Shown here piece after piece: positions 21,784 through 31,022 of a stretch of DNA of 64,000 bases. The position numbers and the translations under genes are program-made. The notes under the pieces are model-generated. The model did not search any database. It worked only from the letters and a program-made list of their open reading frames with translations, and was not told the DNA's origin. Positions within the stretch are counted from its first letter, which is position 1. Every line of letters begins with the position of its first letter. The stretch spans positions 2,542,001 through 2,606,000 of the forward strand of contig CM059621.1 in NCBI GenBank assembly GCA_030435675.1. Direction: 5' to 3'. The stretch is from Steinernema hermaphroditum (Eukaryota > Nematoda > Chromadorea > Rhabditida > Steinernematidae).

Positions 21784-21995
21784 ACGTTTTTATTTCCATC
21801 ATTGTCGCTTGCATCACACCTTATAGCCATTATTTGCACCTTTGCTTTTGCACCTTCATCACGTGTATGTCAATAGTGATATACTGCGAAAAACAACGAC
21901 AGCTGCGAAGACCTATCCATGTACGCAGCGCTGTGCAACGAGCCACCAACGAAGAAAACGTCTCATATAAGATAAGTAGGAATGAAGAAGTTGTC
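21784..21995 (+). pseudogene. decayed micro-membrane protein 7, hit by family B
   Basis: Reading from the target duplication, one frame gives TYVFISIIVACIT and, after a frame change, IAIICTFAF and then CMSIVIYCEKQRQLRRP. Together these recall the helix and the post-helix C-x-S-x-x-I motif of the family. At least one frameshift separates the halves. The retroposon at 21296-21779 sits at the upstream edge of the helix, where an acceptor site would be expected, and no acceptor is visible. This is probably a pseudogene. No restored protein is proposed. Confidence 0.4.
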
Positions 21996-22198
21996 ACTCT
22001 TAATCCGCTGTTTTCGTTTACATCTTGCTCGCCCCCAGATATGCTCTTCGATTAGCGCCACGTGGATACACTTCCGGATACCTCCGCGCATGTTTTGCAC
22101 AGCCCATTGCTTTAATGTAAATTTCTGATTGCCTTTCACGAAAACATTCGCTAATTGCTCCTCGAGTTTCCCTAACGACTATCACCTGCTGGTTGGAG

Positions 22199-22461
22199 AT
22201 GTATACACAGTTCAAGAAGTCACCCATGTCCGAAGGTGAGTTCTAAACATCTTTAGGTGATGTTATATAAAGTGATTTTCAGGCAAAGTGTATCGAGACG
22301 TTTTTATTATTGCAATCGGAGCGTGCCTGAGTATAGTCTTCCTCGCACTTGCCATCTACTTTTGCTTTACATCGTTCAAGTTTCACCGAGCTCTGTCGAT
22401 TCGCCATAAATCTCGTCGCATAAAGAAGAAGCAAAAGGTGACCGTACCGGAACATGTGTGA
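22199..22461 (+). CDS. micro-membrane protein 8 (71 aa)
   Basis: Exon 1 is 22199-22235 (37 nt, MYTQFKKSPMSE plus one base, donor GTGAGTT). Exon 2 is 22283-22461 (acceptor ATTTTCAG). The 47-bp intron is phase 1. The product reads GKVYRD, one helix (VFIIAIGACLSIVFLALAIYFC), then a strongly basic tail (RHKSRRIKKKQKVTVPEHV). The positive-inside rule predicts the tail is cytosolic and the first-exon segment extracellular or lumenal. Same architecture and first-exon length as the genes at 2600, 18419, 22900 and 27345. The function is unknown. Confidence 0.65.
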
Positions 22462-22899
22462 ATTGTTGTTTATTTTGTTTTATTTTATCAGTAAAATTTT
22501 TAATGTCGCCTCCAGCCTAGTCATGCAACATTAATGATGGTTTTATTCCACTGCACCTTTCCCATCGTGGTGAAAAAAAAACAGAACGACTTTTCTTCAC
22601 GATCAAGTCCACATTTGACACTGACGTCAAATTAACCATACAACAAAAATATGGACAAATTGTTAGTTGAAACATTATGTTGGGTGAGAACTTGGAATAC
22701 ATGCACTGTAAAAATCGTTTATTGGTCGTATTAAAGTATGTGCGAAACTATCAACCAAAACAAAGTGTAAGCATACATGAAAACTAACTGGGCATAAGAG
22801 GTATTTAGTGGCAACTGACGGAGGCCAATTTTCAATGCAGAAGCCTCATATGTGAGCATAATATAAAAATATGCACATTTTATTCAAACCGTACGACAA

Positions 22900-23183
22900 T
22901 CAAGCAATTAGAACAGGACGAAACTCGGGCTCTGTTGTGAAGACAATATTCGACGAGAGAGCCCATTTCAGCGTGTCTCTGCGAGCCATGTTCGCCCGAT
23001 GAATCATGCAGGACATGCAGATGGCGAAGATCGTAAAAGCCACAACTGCGGACAAAGCGATGATGGAGACGAGTATGATAACGAGGTCGGATGTTTGCCC
23101 TGAATGTATGGAATTTGGCTATTATGTTATGCGACTGAAAATTTACCTTCTGGTGGTGTAACCGGCTTGAAATGGATGAACAT
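22900..23183 (-). CDS. micro-membrane protein 9 (78 aa)
   Basis: Minus-strand exon 1 is 23183-23147 (37 nt, MFIHFKPVTPPE plus one base, donor GTAAATT). Exon 2 is 23099-22900 (acceptor ACATTCAG). The phase-1 join gives GQTSDL, one helix (VIILVSIIALSAVVAFTIFAI), then C-M-S-C-M-I-H-R-A-N-M-A-R, matching the C-x-S-x-x-x-x-R motif of members 4, 6 and 10. The tail ends FRPVLIA. It is the only member on the minus strand here. A stretch covering its stop codon and 3' flank is repeated at 23594-23656. It is a predicted single-pass membrane protein, function unknown. Confidence 0.65.
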
Positions 23184-23593
23184 CGTGTATGAATGGGTGA
23201 GTCGGTGAATGGAAATCCGTCGCCTGGTCGCAGAGGCTTTAGGATAAGACGCTTTTCGATAATTCTTCCTTGACGTCGATGGCGTCTGATGAATAGGCCT
23301 TAGTGCGTAAGTTATCAAGACACGGATGCTGATGGCGATAATCCTAGGTGTGGCTTTGGTGTAAAATGCTTTTCTAAATGATATGATGACAATGGAGATC
23401 ATACTGCAGCGAGCTGAATGTTTTTTTAATGAACGTAAGTGCAAGAACGCGTATATATTTAAAGCATCTGTTCTCCGAGAGCAATTTGTTCGTGCAGCTC
23501 TGTTCCCACATAGTGATTTATTACAATGTCATGTACGCTAGTTCTAGTTCTAGTTCATGTCCGCTGATACGCTAGTTCTAGTCGACGTCATCT

Positions 23594-23656
23594 CTGAAGC
23601 CGCATATGTGAGCATAATATAAAAATATGCACATTTTATTCAAACCGTACGACAAT
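23594..23656. repeat. duplicate of 3' flank of micro-membrane gene 9
   Basis: About 60 bp here ('CATATGTGAGCATAATATAA' onward to 'CGTACGACAATC') are identical or nearly so to 22846-22901, which covers the stop codon side and downstream flank of the gene at 22900-23183. Either a partial gene duplication or a shared element end. Confidence 0.7.
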
Positions 23657-23667
23657 CTAGATTGGTT

Positions 23668-23951
23668 CTCTGGGTGAATTGAGAGAGCGATTGTTTTCGA
23701 CCATCGCTGTTGTCGCAGAAATGGGAACGAGTCCGAAAACCAGTCCGAACTCGAGACTCGGACTCGTTTGGATTTCGGGCTTGTTTCCCATCACTGGTCG
23801 AGGTCATGGCCGTCGCTCCCAGAGAGTCTGAGATATCAAGGGGACGAGCTCCTACCGCTTCGATAATGGAAATCCACCTGCATCTCGTGCTCAACCATCT
23901 GGGCGCCACCGGATCCACTTCTTCGACGCCTGCCCAAGCTGTTTACTGCAT
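23668..23951 (+). mobile_element. short family B-related retroposon with 12-bp target duplication
   Basis: TCTAGATTGGTT occurs exactly on both sides (23656-23667 and 23952-23963). The insert starts near 'GAGAGAGCGATTGTTTTCG' and 'ATCGCTGTTGTCGC', diverged versions of the family B head. The rest does not match the longer copies. The boundaries are well supported and the family assignment is moderate. A frame crossing it has no other support. Confidence 0.6.
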
Positions 23952-24659
23952 TCTAGATTGGTTGTTTGGTTTGTTCATTCATCATGAAATCTCAATAAAA
24001 TAATATGTATTGAATGCGTTTCGAAACTTTTATACCACCCTTAAAATGTCGTGCAAAGATTTGTAAACGGCATCACCAAACATAATTGACATTCAGGAAT
24101 GAAAGTCTTCTTCCTCGCGGGTGAGTGATTAGCTTATCTTGTCGAAGGGATAGGCATGTGACCCTAATTAACTGCGATGTTACAGCAAATGTTACCTGTT
24201 GGTAGAGCCTAATTTTGCTGCCAAATCGAAACATGGACTTTTCTTTGATATTGTACGCTGCTTGCATTATGTTTTTTACGATGCGCCGACGTAAATCCAG
24301 AATCAAATACCTTCATGTTATCTGCGTCAGTAGGGTATTAGCTTCGGAAAATCTAGCTTCTACGCCCACGAAAAGAAAGCGATTTTGCGCTAAGCATTAT
24401 TAACGGCGGCCTGTTGTTCCCGTTACATTACTGGCTTTGTTCAGGACTGCAAAAGGTGAGTAGTTTCTTTCTCATTTCAACAGGTTTTCTTAATTGAAAG
24501 ATAAAAGATAAAAACCGTGTTTATGTTAATGAATAGTCGCCAGCTGTTTTGCAGTCTGCAGTAATGTTGCCTTGCCTGATGCCATAGCATACTGTAACTA
24601 AAAAGTAGCGAGGATCTGAGAGTAGCAAGGGTCATTTATGGCATCATTATTTCAGATAA

Positions 24660-24857
24660 ATGTATGAAATGGCCGTTATTATTGTCTGCCTTCTTCTGAT
24701 ACTCATTGTGGCCGCATTCGCACTTTTCGTTCTGTGCGCTTCAATCCTAATCCGGAGGAGTATAATCGCTCGCAGTGGCGGCGCAAATGATCGTCCCATG
24801 CAAGTTGTGTTATGCGCCGACCAGAAGATCAAGAAGATTTCCATAACTCGTGTGTAG
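24660..24857 (+). CDS. micro-membrane protein 10 (65 aa, first exon lost or frameshifted)
   Basis: The frame starts MYEM and gives one helix (AVIIVCLLLILIVAAFALFVLC), then C-A-S-I-L-I-R-R-S-I-I-A-R-S and the end VLCADQKIKKISITRV. It is the closest relative of member 4 (18419-18992). A typical acceptor ATTTCAG ends at 24654, but splicing there in phase 1 would enter the wrong frame, and an in-frame TAA precedes the ATG. Either one base has been lost and the gene now starts at the ATG at 24660, directly after a trans-splice-type site, or it is an early pseudogene. The downstream frame is otherwise open. Confidence 0.5.
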   Translation: MYEMAVIIVCLLLILIVAAFALFVLCASILIRRSIIARSGGANDRPMQVVLCADQKIKKISITRV

Positions 24858-24999
24858 CATGATTGAGTATAAAGAAGTTGTTTGCACAAGTACAAACAAT
24901 AGAGTATAAGCTTCAATGTCGGTTACGTACCTTAACGACCATGTCAAAAGGGAGCCCATGTCTCACCTTCTCGAAACACTTCTCACCGACATTTGAGTT

Positions 25000-25310
25000 C
25001 ATCACTGGTGGATACCGGTGACAATAAGATGTACAGGAATCGAGCTGTCACACTGGCCACTAACAGATGATCTCGCTGATGATCTGAAGACACCAATGAA
25101 TTTCCGGACTAAGACCATTCTCTTCGAAGTACTCCGAACTCCCAAGAAACGAGAAGTTCCACCGCCGTTTCTAGGGATTGCTTTAGAGAGATTCCCTCAT
25201 ATCCGATTAGGTGCACCACAACCGATCGAGCAGACATCAATGCAGCGCCAGGGATGAAGTGGACAGCGAGAAACATCCTCTGATTGTCTGTTGTGTGGTG
25301 TCCTGCAAGG
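25000..25310 (-). repeat. family A repeat, reverse, diverged
   Basis: 'CAGCGCCAGGGATGAAGTGG' followed by 'GAAACATCCTCTG' is the reverse of the family A left end ('CAGAGGATGTGTGGCAG' and 'CATCCCTGGCGCGGC' at 46670-46710). The remainder is weakly similar. No gene. Confidence 0.45.
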
Positions 25311-25544
25311 AGAAATCAAGTCGTAAAAACTGATGAGGAATTCACAGCATTTCAGTCGTTTAGCCGTGTCAAACCTATTCATTCCACGCCCACCAGACAA
25401 AAATGTCTTCCTGCACGTCATAACGCTTTCTCAAGCGTGTTACACGCCCGTTATGTTCGCAGAGCAATTATCGAGTCTCGCCAAGAAATATCTCTATTTT
25501 TGTCTGCTTCAGACCACCTCAATTCCCTATAAGAGCGCTGTATT

Positions 25545-25787
25545 ATGCTGTGGACACGGCTCGTACTCCTTTGTTGCGCTATTTTTTCCACTCAAGTCGC
25601 AACATTCTACATGTTCCCTATACCTACCGACCGCCTGCTAAGGGTGTGCACATCAAGTGTTGTGTTCAGTAGATCTGCTTTAGAGAACGCAAGCAGGTCA
25701 TTTTCCGAACGGACAGAAGCGAACAGAATTCGGCGATCATTACGGCAACATACATTCGACGGAGAACGTGGTCGAATGCATCTTTAG
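25545..25787 (+). CDS. small secreted basic protein (80 aa)
   Basis: A single open frame starts with a clear signal peptide (MLWTRLVLLCCAIFSTQVATF) followed by YMFPIPTDRLLR and an arginine- and serine-rich remainder (SFSERTEANRIRRSLRQHTF) ending GRMHL. There are dibasic RR sites that a proprotein convertase could use, so a peptide precursor is possible, but this is inference. It has no cysteine framework after the signal. It shares length, signal and basic C-terminus with the peptides at 29494, 30735 and 32743, but no residue pattern I can align. An internal short intron is possible but unproved. Confidence 0.45.
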   Translation: MLWTRLVLLCCAIFSTQVATFYMFPIPTDRLLRVCTSSVVFSRSALENASRSFSERTEANRIRRSLRQHTFDGERGRMHL

Positions 25788-26029
25788 ACGTAACAAAATA
25801 TTTACAACTCGCCTAGCGAGCTCTCTCTACAGCGATTGTGCTAAGTAGTCTGTATATGTTGGTACAGTTGATAACGATTAATACCTATATGAGTTACTAT
25901 ATTTTGATGCATTAAAAATCTGTGAAATACAGTAAAAATGTTCATCCGAAATTTTCTCACCTTTCTCACCTCAGCGACGTTTAAAGAATATTTTGCACAA
26001 ACAAAGGATATCTATTGTTGTCGGCTTCG

Positions 26030-26475
26030 TTCCCGGTGTGGCGTCCGGTCAGTGACGGCGCGCTTCCTTTGGCACATGGGAATCACGGAAGTCCCAGAAA
26101 CGGCGAATTACGAGAAATGTGCCGATGACGCGTTCTTTCGAGGAAATATGAAAGCAGTTAATAACTTGTACACGTGGCTTCCGGACACTTGAGGCATTCG
26201 GATATCGGATATCTACTACGCGATTTCGTCCCATCCCATCCCGTCTCGCCATGTCGTGGCGTGTGGTCACACATTCTAAGAATGCGGTTGGTCTGACAGC
26301 AAGTCCTGTGGACGTTGTGAGTTCTCCGGCATCCAAAGGGGAATCCATACACCCGGAAGCCGTAGTCCCACCAGCGCTGATGATAAGACGTTCGACGCCA
26401 GAAGTTGTGCCAGCTGTTTCAAAAGTCATCCTGAAGGTCGCCGGTGAGGATACACCCGGTTCCAAACCGGAACAA
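26030..26475. repeat. family A fragments in both orientations
   Basis: The first part (about 26030-26130) resembles the family A head in forward orientation ('GACGGCGCGCTTCCTTTGG'). The second (about 26280-26460) is the reverse right part, with 'CACCCGGAAGCCGTAGTCCC' and 'GAAGGTCGCCG'. It looks like two insertions or an inverted rearrangement. Confidence 0.5.
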
Positions 26476-26563
26476 GCCGAAACCTGTCATCAGGTCCGTG
26501 GTTCGGATAGACCCTCAGGCAAATTTTTTTTAGTGCTTTCTTGACATAAAGTTGTGAAATATA

Positions 26564-27109
26564 CAGTGGCGGACATATAAATAAGTACACCCCCAGTAAA
26601 AAGCTATAAGTGTCCATTTACCCCAAATTTTTTAAAGTTCACATAAATCGATGACTATCATCAGAAGTAGAATTTAACGGGCAATAAGGTGGTCTAGTTC
26701 GTTTTCCGTTCGGGACCCAAAATGTCGCATTTAAAGGTAAAATGAAATGTGCTTCGCGCGACCCGTCTGAAAAATTCAACACGATAAATCAGCACTAAAA
26801 ATCAGAATGCAAAGTAAAATAGGCAAAAATAAAAAAAAAATGAAAGTTGCCCCATAAAAACATTAGAAACAACAAAGAATGACAGGTGTACTTATTTATA
26901 TGTCGTCACCGAAATTGAGTCGGTCGAACGTTTTACCTTTAAATGCGACATTTTGGGTCCCGAACGGAAAACGAACTAGACCACCTTATTGCCCGTTAAA
27001 TTCTACTTCTGATGATAGTCATCGATTCATGTGAACTTTAAAAAATTTGGGGTAAATGGACACTTATAGCTTTTTACTGGGGGTGTACTTATTTATATGT
27101 CCGCCACTG
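26564..27109. mobile_element. Tc1/mariner-type MITE (546 bp)
   Basis: Long inverted arms (26564-26742 and 26931-27109, about 179 bp each, few mismatches) begin CAGTGGCGGACATATAAATA and are flanked by TA on both sides (26562-26563 and 27110-27111), the Tc1/mariner target. The core has no transposase frame. Within the core, 'GGTGTACTTATTTATATGTC' (about 26885-26905) is a third, internal copy of the terminus, implying that the element arose by a nested or abortive event. Confidence 0.85.
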
Positions 27110-27344
27110 TATTTCACCGTGTCATTCTAAATGCACAAAATTGAAAAAAGGAGTGACCACACGCCACGACATGACGAGACGGGACAACATGACGATATCC
27201 TAAATGCCTTACGTGGTCGAAAACACATGTAGAGCATGCTTCCTCCAGGATGCTGGAGTACAAGCTATTAAACGCTTTCCTATTTCCTCAAAAGAACGCA
27301 TCATCGGCACATTTCTCGTAATTCACATAGTCGTCTCGCTGGAG

Positions 27345-27536
27345 ATGTATTCGCCTCTCAACCTCAGACCCAGTCAACGAGGTAGGAGCTTCGAATTTCA
27401 GCAATGAAAAGCTATTCGTTCAGATGAAAGATGGAATTTCTGCTTAGCTACTGCAGGAATATGCGCATTGGCTCTATTTATTGCCTTCACTATTATCGGT
27501 TTCTTCTTGGTCGATGTTATCAAATCGTTTGTTTGA
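27345..27536 (+). CDS. micro-membrane protein 11 (49 aa)
   Basis: Exon 1 is 27345-27381 (37 nt, MYSPLNLRPSQR plus one base, donor GTAGGA). Exon 2 is 27424-27536 (acceptor TCGTTCAG) with a 42-bp phase-1 intron. The smallest family member: DERWNF, one helix (CLATAGICALALFIAFTIIGFF), then LVDVIKSFV and stop. The first-exon length and phase match four other members exactly. The first exon ends a few residues after a proline, as in most of them. It is a predicted single-pass membrane protein with almost no tail. The function is unknown. Confidence 0.6.
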
Positions 27537-28397
27537 ACGCTAACGTTACATAATATGAGCTACTGGTACAATAAATGTTTCTCGTGGAGGAGTGTCAGCT
27601 CTCTACAGTGCGATATATTCAAATCCCTTTGGACAGCTCTAGTCCACACGGTGGCAGAAAACGGAACCCAGACCTGCGGCGGTCGAGGGTTCGTGTCAGC
27701 TAAATATTTAGGTATGCATCGTAGCGAATTATATATCTCCCAACAAGCCCTTTTTGCATATCTAATTTGCGGGGCGTAGCTTCAGTTTGCGCAGAAATGT
27801 ATCGTGTGTTGAGAAGAGCACAGTGAACTACATTGATTTCTTCATGTTGCAATTGGAATGGAGCAAAAAGCTCTTCTAGCGTTTTCTTGAACCGTGAGCA
27901 CGCAACACTTGCACAATTTCTCTGCATTGGATATCCGGTCGATTGAAAAGGGTTGTGTAAACGATTAGAACATCAGGAAGTTCGTATTGAAAACACCGCG
28001 CAATGTTGACCGAAAACACTACAAACAAAAGTGAGCTGTGATTTTGAGGTCAAACAGTGAATACCTTAAGCGAAATATGCTTTTTTCACTCGGTTTGATT
28101 CTACGATGGCCACTTGCTTCTGATCAGGGTCTGATAGCAGTTGATGATCCTCTTTGTGATTAACCCAGAATAACATAACAACCAGTGGACAATATTGTAA
28201 TACTAGCAAACATTATCTCAGTTCCGGTAACCATGCGAGTAGGCGCTGTTATTGTCGTTCGCACAGATAATATCCAAACATATTCACCTGTTAATTACTT
28301 CCTGTTTCCGAGCCCTTCAACTATAAATACTCCACCATACAACAACCCAATAACTTATAACTCAACGATGTACATTCAACGCCAGTTTCTCTTTCAG
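27537..28397. other. intergenic, possible upstream exon region
   Basis: No clear gene between the last micro-membrane gene and the secreted protein at 28398. A TATAAAT word at 28322 and an ATG at about 28370 lie directly upstream of that gene's first recognisable exon, but no in-frame signal-peptide exon could be assigned. Confidence 0.4.
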
Positions 28398-28798
28398 ACT
28401 TCATCAATACAGTATCCCAGAACATTGGTGGAATGACCGCTGTGAACGCCGCTGGAATTCTGAGCAAGCTTCAAAACGACCTTGGAGGTGACTTTACACC
28501 CATAAGGGGAGCGGCTGAGACGAATGCCGTTACTCTATTCGACCCAATTGTGGCTGATGTAGGAATCAGCATCATCTATTGCAGTCAGTATCGTACGTAA
28601 TTGTAGGTGTCCCAGTTTTGCGGTCAGGGAATCCCCGCTGTCATCGCCCAGTGGGACAACAACTACGCCAACAACCAGTTCGTCCAGAGCTTCTTCGACA
28701 CGATGAACCAGGCTGTCGTTAGCGTCAACCAGAATGACTGGTCCATCTGTCGCGCCGACCTTGAGCATGCGGTTTTCTTCTCCAACTGGGGATATTAA
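28398..28798 (+). CDS. secreted-type nematode protein, 5' end unresolved
   Basis: Exons 28398-28558 (acceptor CTCTTTCAG) and 28607-28798 (48-bp intron, GTAGGA...TTGTAG) join in frame. The visible protein is about 117 residues: DFINTVSQNIGGM, SKLQNDLGGDF, then VSQFCGQGIPAVIAQW, then FFDTMNQAVVSVNQNDW and the end HAVFFSNWGY. Two cysteines (FCGQ and ICRAD) could form one disulfide. Codon use is more GC-rich than the surroundings, as expected of a well-expressed gene. The first exon, probably with a signal peptide, is not recognised. A 5' truncation is possible. The family is not recognised. Confidence 0.55.
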
Positions 28799-28974
28799 CT
28801 GCCGGTTGGTGCATCCGAGTGAGACGGTTGATCAATTTCACCGACGTTGAAATAAACGTCTTGCAATATAGTCGTGAACTATGTACACAAAACACGGTTC
28901 CTTCTTTGGCTAGCCTACTAGGTTCGGAGAATTTCTGTAAAACGAGCCCTCACATGTGTCGCATTCGCGAACTG

Positions 28975-29150
28975 CCGGTCTCTCTCTGAACGTGCGGGAT
29001 CAAGTGCTAAACCTCGTGGCAGTTGTGGATGCTTTGGCTTCCAGAGGGAATTGGGACACCCGGAAGCCGCAGTTCCACCACCGATGACAACACGATGCCC
29101 GACACTAGGAATCGGGCAGTGTGAGAAGTCACGCTGAAATGCCGGCCCTT
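28975..29150 (-). repeat. family A repeat fragment
   Basis: The stretch carries 'GGGACACCCGGAAGCCGCAG' and the reverse right part of family A. It is truncated on both sides. Confidence 0.5.
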
Positions 29151-29493
29151 AGCCCTCAAATATCATACCGGGAATACACCAATCGGCCATAAGCTTACAT
29201 TGCAACCACCTTACAACACTGCATTCTGTTGCTAACCACACACTCAATAACAAGCGGATTTGTGGGTGGCTTCCGGAACTCCCTCGCCGGATGGTGAAAC
29301 ATGAAGCACCCACCGACAGCAATACGATATCATGGACATAGATTGGATACACTTATGCTAATGGCACATCTTCTCGAGGTTGTCCACTAAAACACATGTG
29401 GGCGCGCTGTAAGAACCAACACCATTAAGAACTAGCGTCCCGCCCATCTAGTTTATTATATAAGCAATCATAAATTGACGATTTATTGCCAGG

Positions 29494-29820
29494 ATGTGTA
29501 GCAATTTCAGTGTGACATTGTTGGTTCTGGCATTTATGCTTCATGAAGCAACCTGCTTTCCACGCCATTTGTCGGCGAACCTCGGTGAGTTAGCAAGACC
29601 TTTGCTAGTTATGTACTAAATGCGTTGTATTTCAGGGGATGGTGAGCATTCGCATGAAGTGGCAGCAGCAAAAGTTCCAGAATCGAAGAAGTTTGATGCG
29701 TTTCTCAAGCAGTCACTAGTAGGGATGTCACGATTCAGCGGAATGAGGACATATGCAAAGCTCTTCAAACAGCGACGAGCAAGAAAGCATTCCAAAACTC
29801 ATTCTAAATATTCATTCTAA
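29494..29820 (+). CDS. secreted basic peptide 1 (91 aa)
   Basis: Exon 1 is 29494-29584 and exon 2 is 29636-29820, with a 51-bp phase-1 intron (GTGAGTTA...ATTTCAG). A signal peptide (MCSNFSVTLLVLAFMLHEAT) is followed by CFPRHLSANLG. Exon 2 encodes GEHSHEVAAAKVPESKKF, then DAFLKQSLVGMSRF and a very basic end (KQRRARKHSKTHSKYSF). Compared with the gene at 30735-31022, the shared pattern is ES-(K/R)-(K/R), then a short gap, (L)-F/L-K-x-S-(L/F)-(V/L)-G, then a basic C-terminus. It is probably secreted. Processing into smaller peptides at the basic clusters is possible. The function is unknown. Confidence 0.6.
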
Positions 29821-30301
29821 GCGTGTATATTTGAGAGCTGTTATTGTTAAGTTATTGGAATGGAGGCCTTGAAGATGTCAATAGAAGTTGAAATGCCGAC
29901 CGGATGTTTCTATTAGACACTACTGAACACGATTTATCTAGTAACACATTTACGCTGAGAGATATGCTTTCCTGGCCGTTAGTGAGAGCTATTAACAAAT
30001 GTAAATAAGCAAGTGAATGCAATAAAGACCATTGAGTGGCAGAACCGAAACTCACTCTTTGTCAGATTATAGAAATATTGTTGTTTAACGGCTTGTTATA
30101 TAAGAAATATGTATAGATTCTCTACGGGGTACCCCTTCAGAGTATTGAGCTTATAAGTTCCTTTTAAATACTACTAGGCCAACTGCGATTTTTTCGAACT
30201 TCTTGTGGGATGTCAGCAATGGACACACACGGCTTCGCACGCCAAAAGAAGTAGTCACCAAACAAATATCTTGAAAATGTGCTTCGTGTGTTCATCGAGA
30301 T

Positions 30302-30623
30302 CAGAGATGCCAAATGAGTCGGAGCCGAGCTCGGCTCGGGTTGGCTCCGAGCCGAAACCGAACCCGGTCCGACAATGTATACTAGGGAAAATTGCGAACA
30401 TTCGCTAGAAACGATCACAGACGACGAGAGAAAATCCGATGCCTTTGCACCGTCGCTGTATACCAATTGTCTCTCGTTGTCTGCGCCCCTTGTACCGGTC
30501 CCCGCGAACGGTCAAAGTTTTCCCTAGTATATATGGCTGGGCCCCGATTGACTCCGAGCCGGCCAACTGAGCCGAGTGTGATCACGAGTGTGATTGCGAA
30601 GTCAACCCGAGTCGGCATCTCTG
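30302..30623. mobile_element. hAT-type MITE with perfect 8-bp target duplication
   Basis: The ends are CAGAGATGCC and GGCATCTCTG. ATCGAGAT flanks both sides (30294-30301 and 30624-30631), the 8-bp duplication of the hAT superfamily. The 322-bp body holds inverted 'ACTAGGGAAAATT' and 'TTTTCCCTAGT' blocks and GAGCCGAGC-rich ends. It has no transposase. It is related to the copy at 177-500. It lies between two oppositely oriented basic-peptide genes. Confidence 0.9.
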
Positions 30624-30734
30624 ATCGAGATACATGCAGTTACAGGGGGCGCCAAAATGTACAACAAAGCATACAAATGAAGCGTGTTTATGATTCGAAG
30701 CGATTGCTAAGAAGAACTACACTAACGATAAAAA

Positions 30735-31022
30735 TTAAAAAGCACGCTGTGTACGGCGGTTCTTGCGATGGCTTTTACGGGTCCACACATTGATGAAAGG
30801 CGAAGCGCCCAAAAAAGAATGCTTGAAAAGAGAGTTGAGTCTTCTTGATTCCAGATCGCGTGAACGTTGAACAGAGTGATTATTATCTATAGTGTGACAC
30901 ATTAGCCAAATTTCCATCAATGAAAGATACTTACCATGTTTTGATGACAACTGAAAGGGGACCGACGCAACCATGGAAGCGAAAAATAACAGCACAATCG
31001 CACTAAGGTTAAGGTACTGCAT
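30735..31022 (-). CDS. secreted basic peptide 2 (79 aa)
   Basis: Minus-strand exons 31022-30935 and 30886-30735 are joined through a 48-bp phase-1 intron (GTAAGTAT...ACTATAG). A signal peptide (MQYLNLSAIVLLFFASMVAS) is followed by VPFQLSSKH, then exon 2: DNNHSVQRSRDLESRRLNSL, FKHSFLGASPFINVW, and a basic end (KSHRKNRRTQRAF). It is a paralogue of the gene at 29494-29820 by intron phase, signal exon length and the 'ESRR...FKHSFLG' block. The pair are convergent around the hAT MITE. Secreted, function unknown. Confidence 0.6.
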   Translation of the reverse strand: MQYLNLSAIVLLFFASMVASVPFQLSSKHGKYLSLMEIWLMCHTIDNNHSVQRSRDLESRRLNSLFKHSFLGASPFINVWTRKSHRKNRRTQRAF

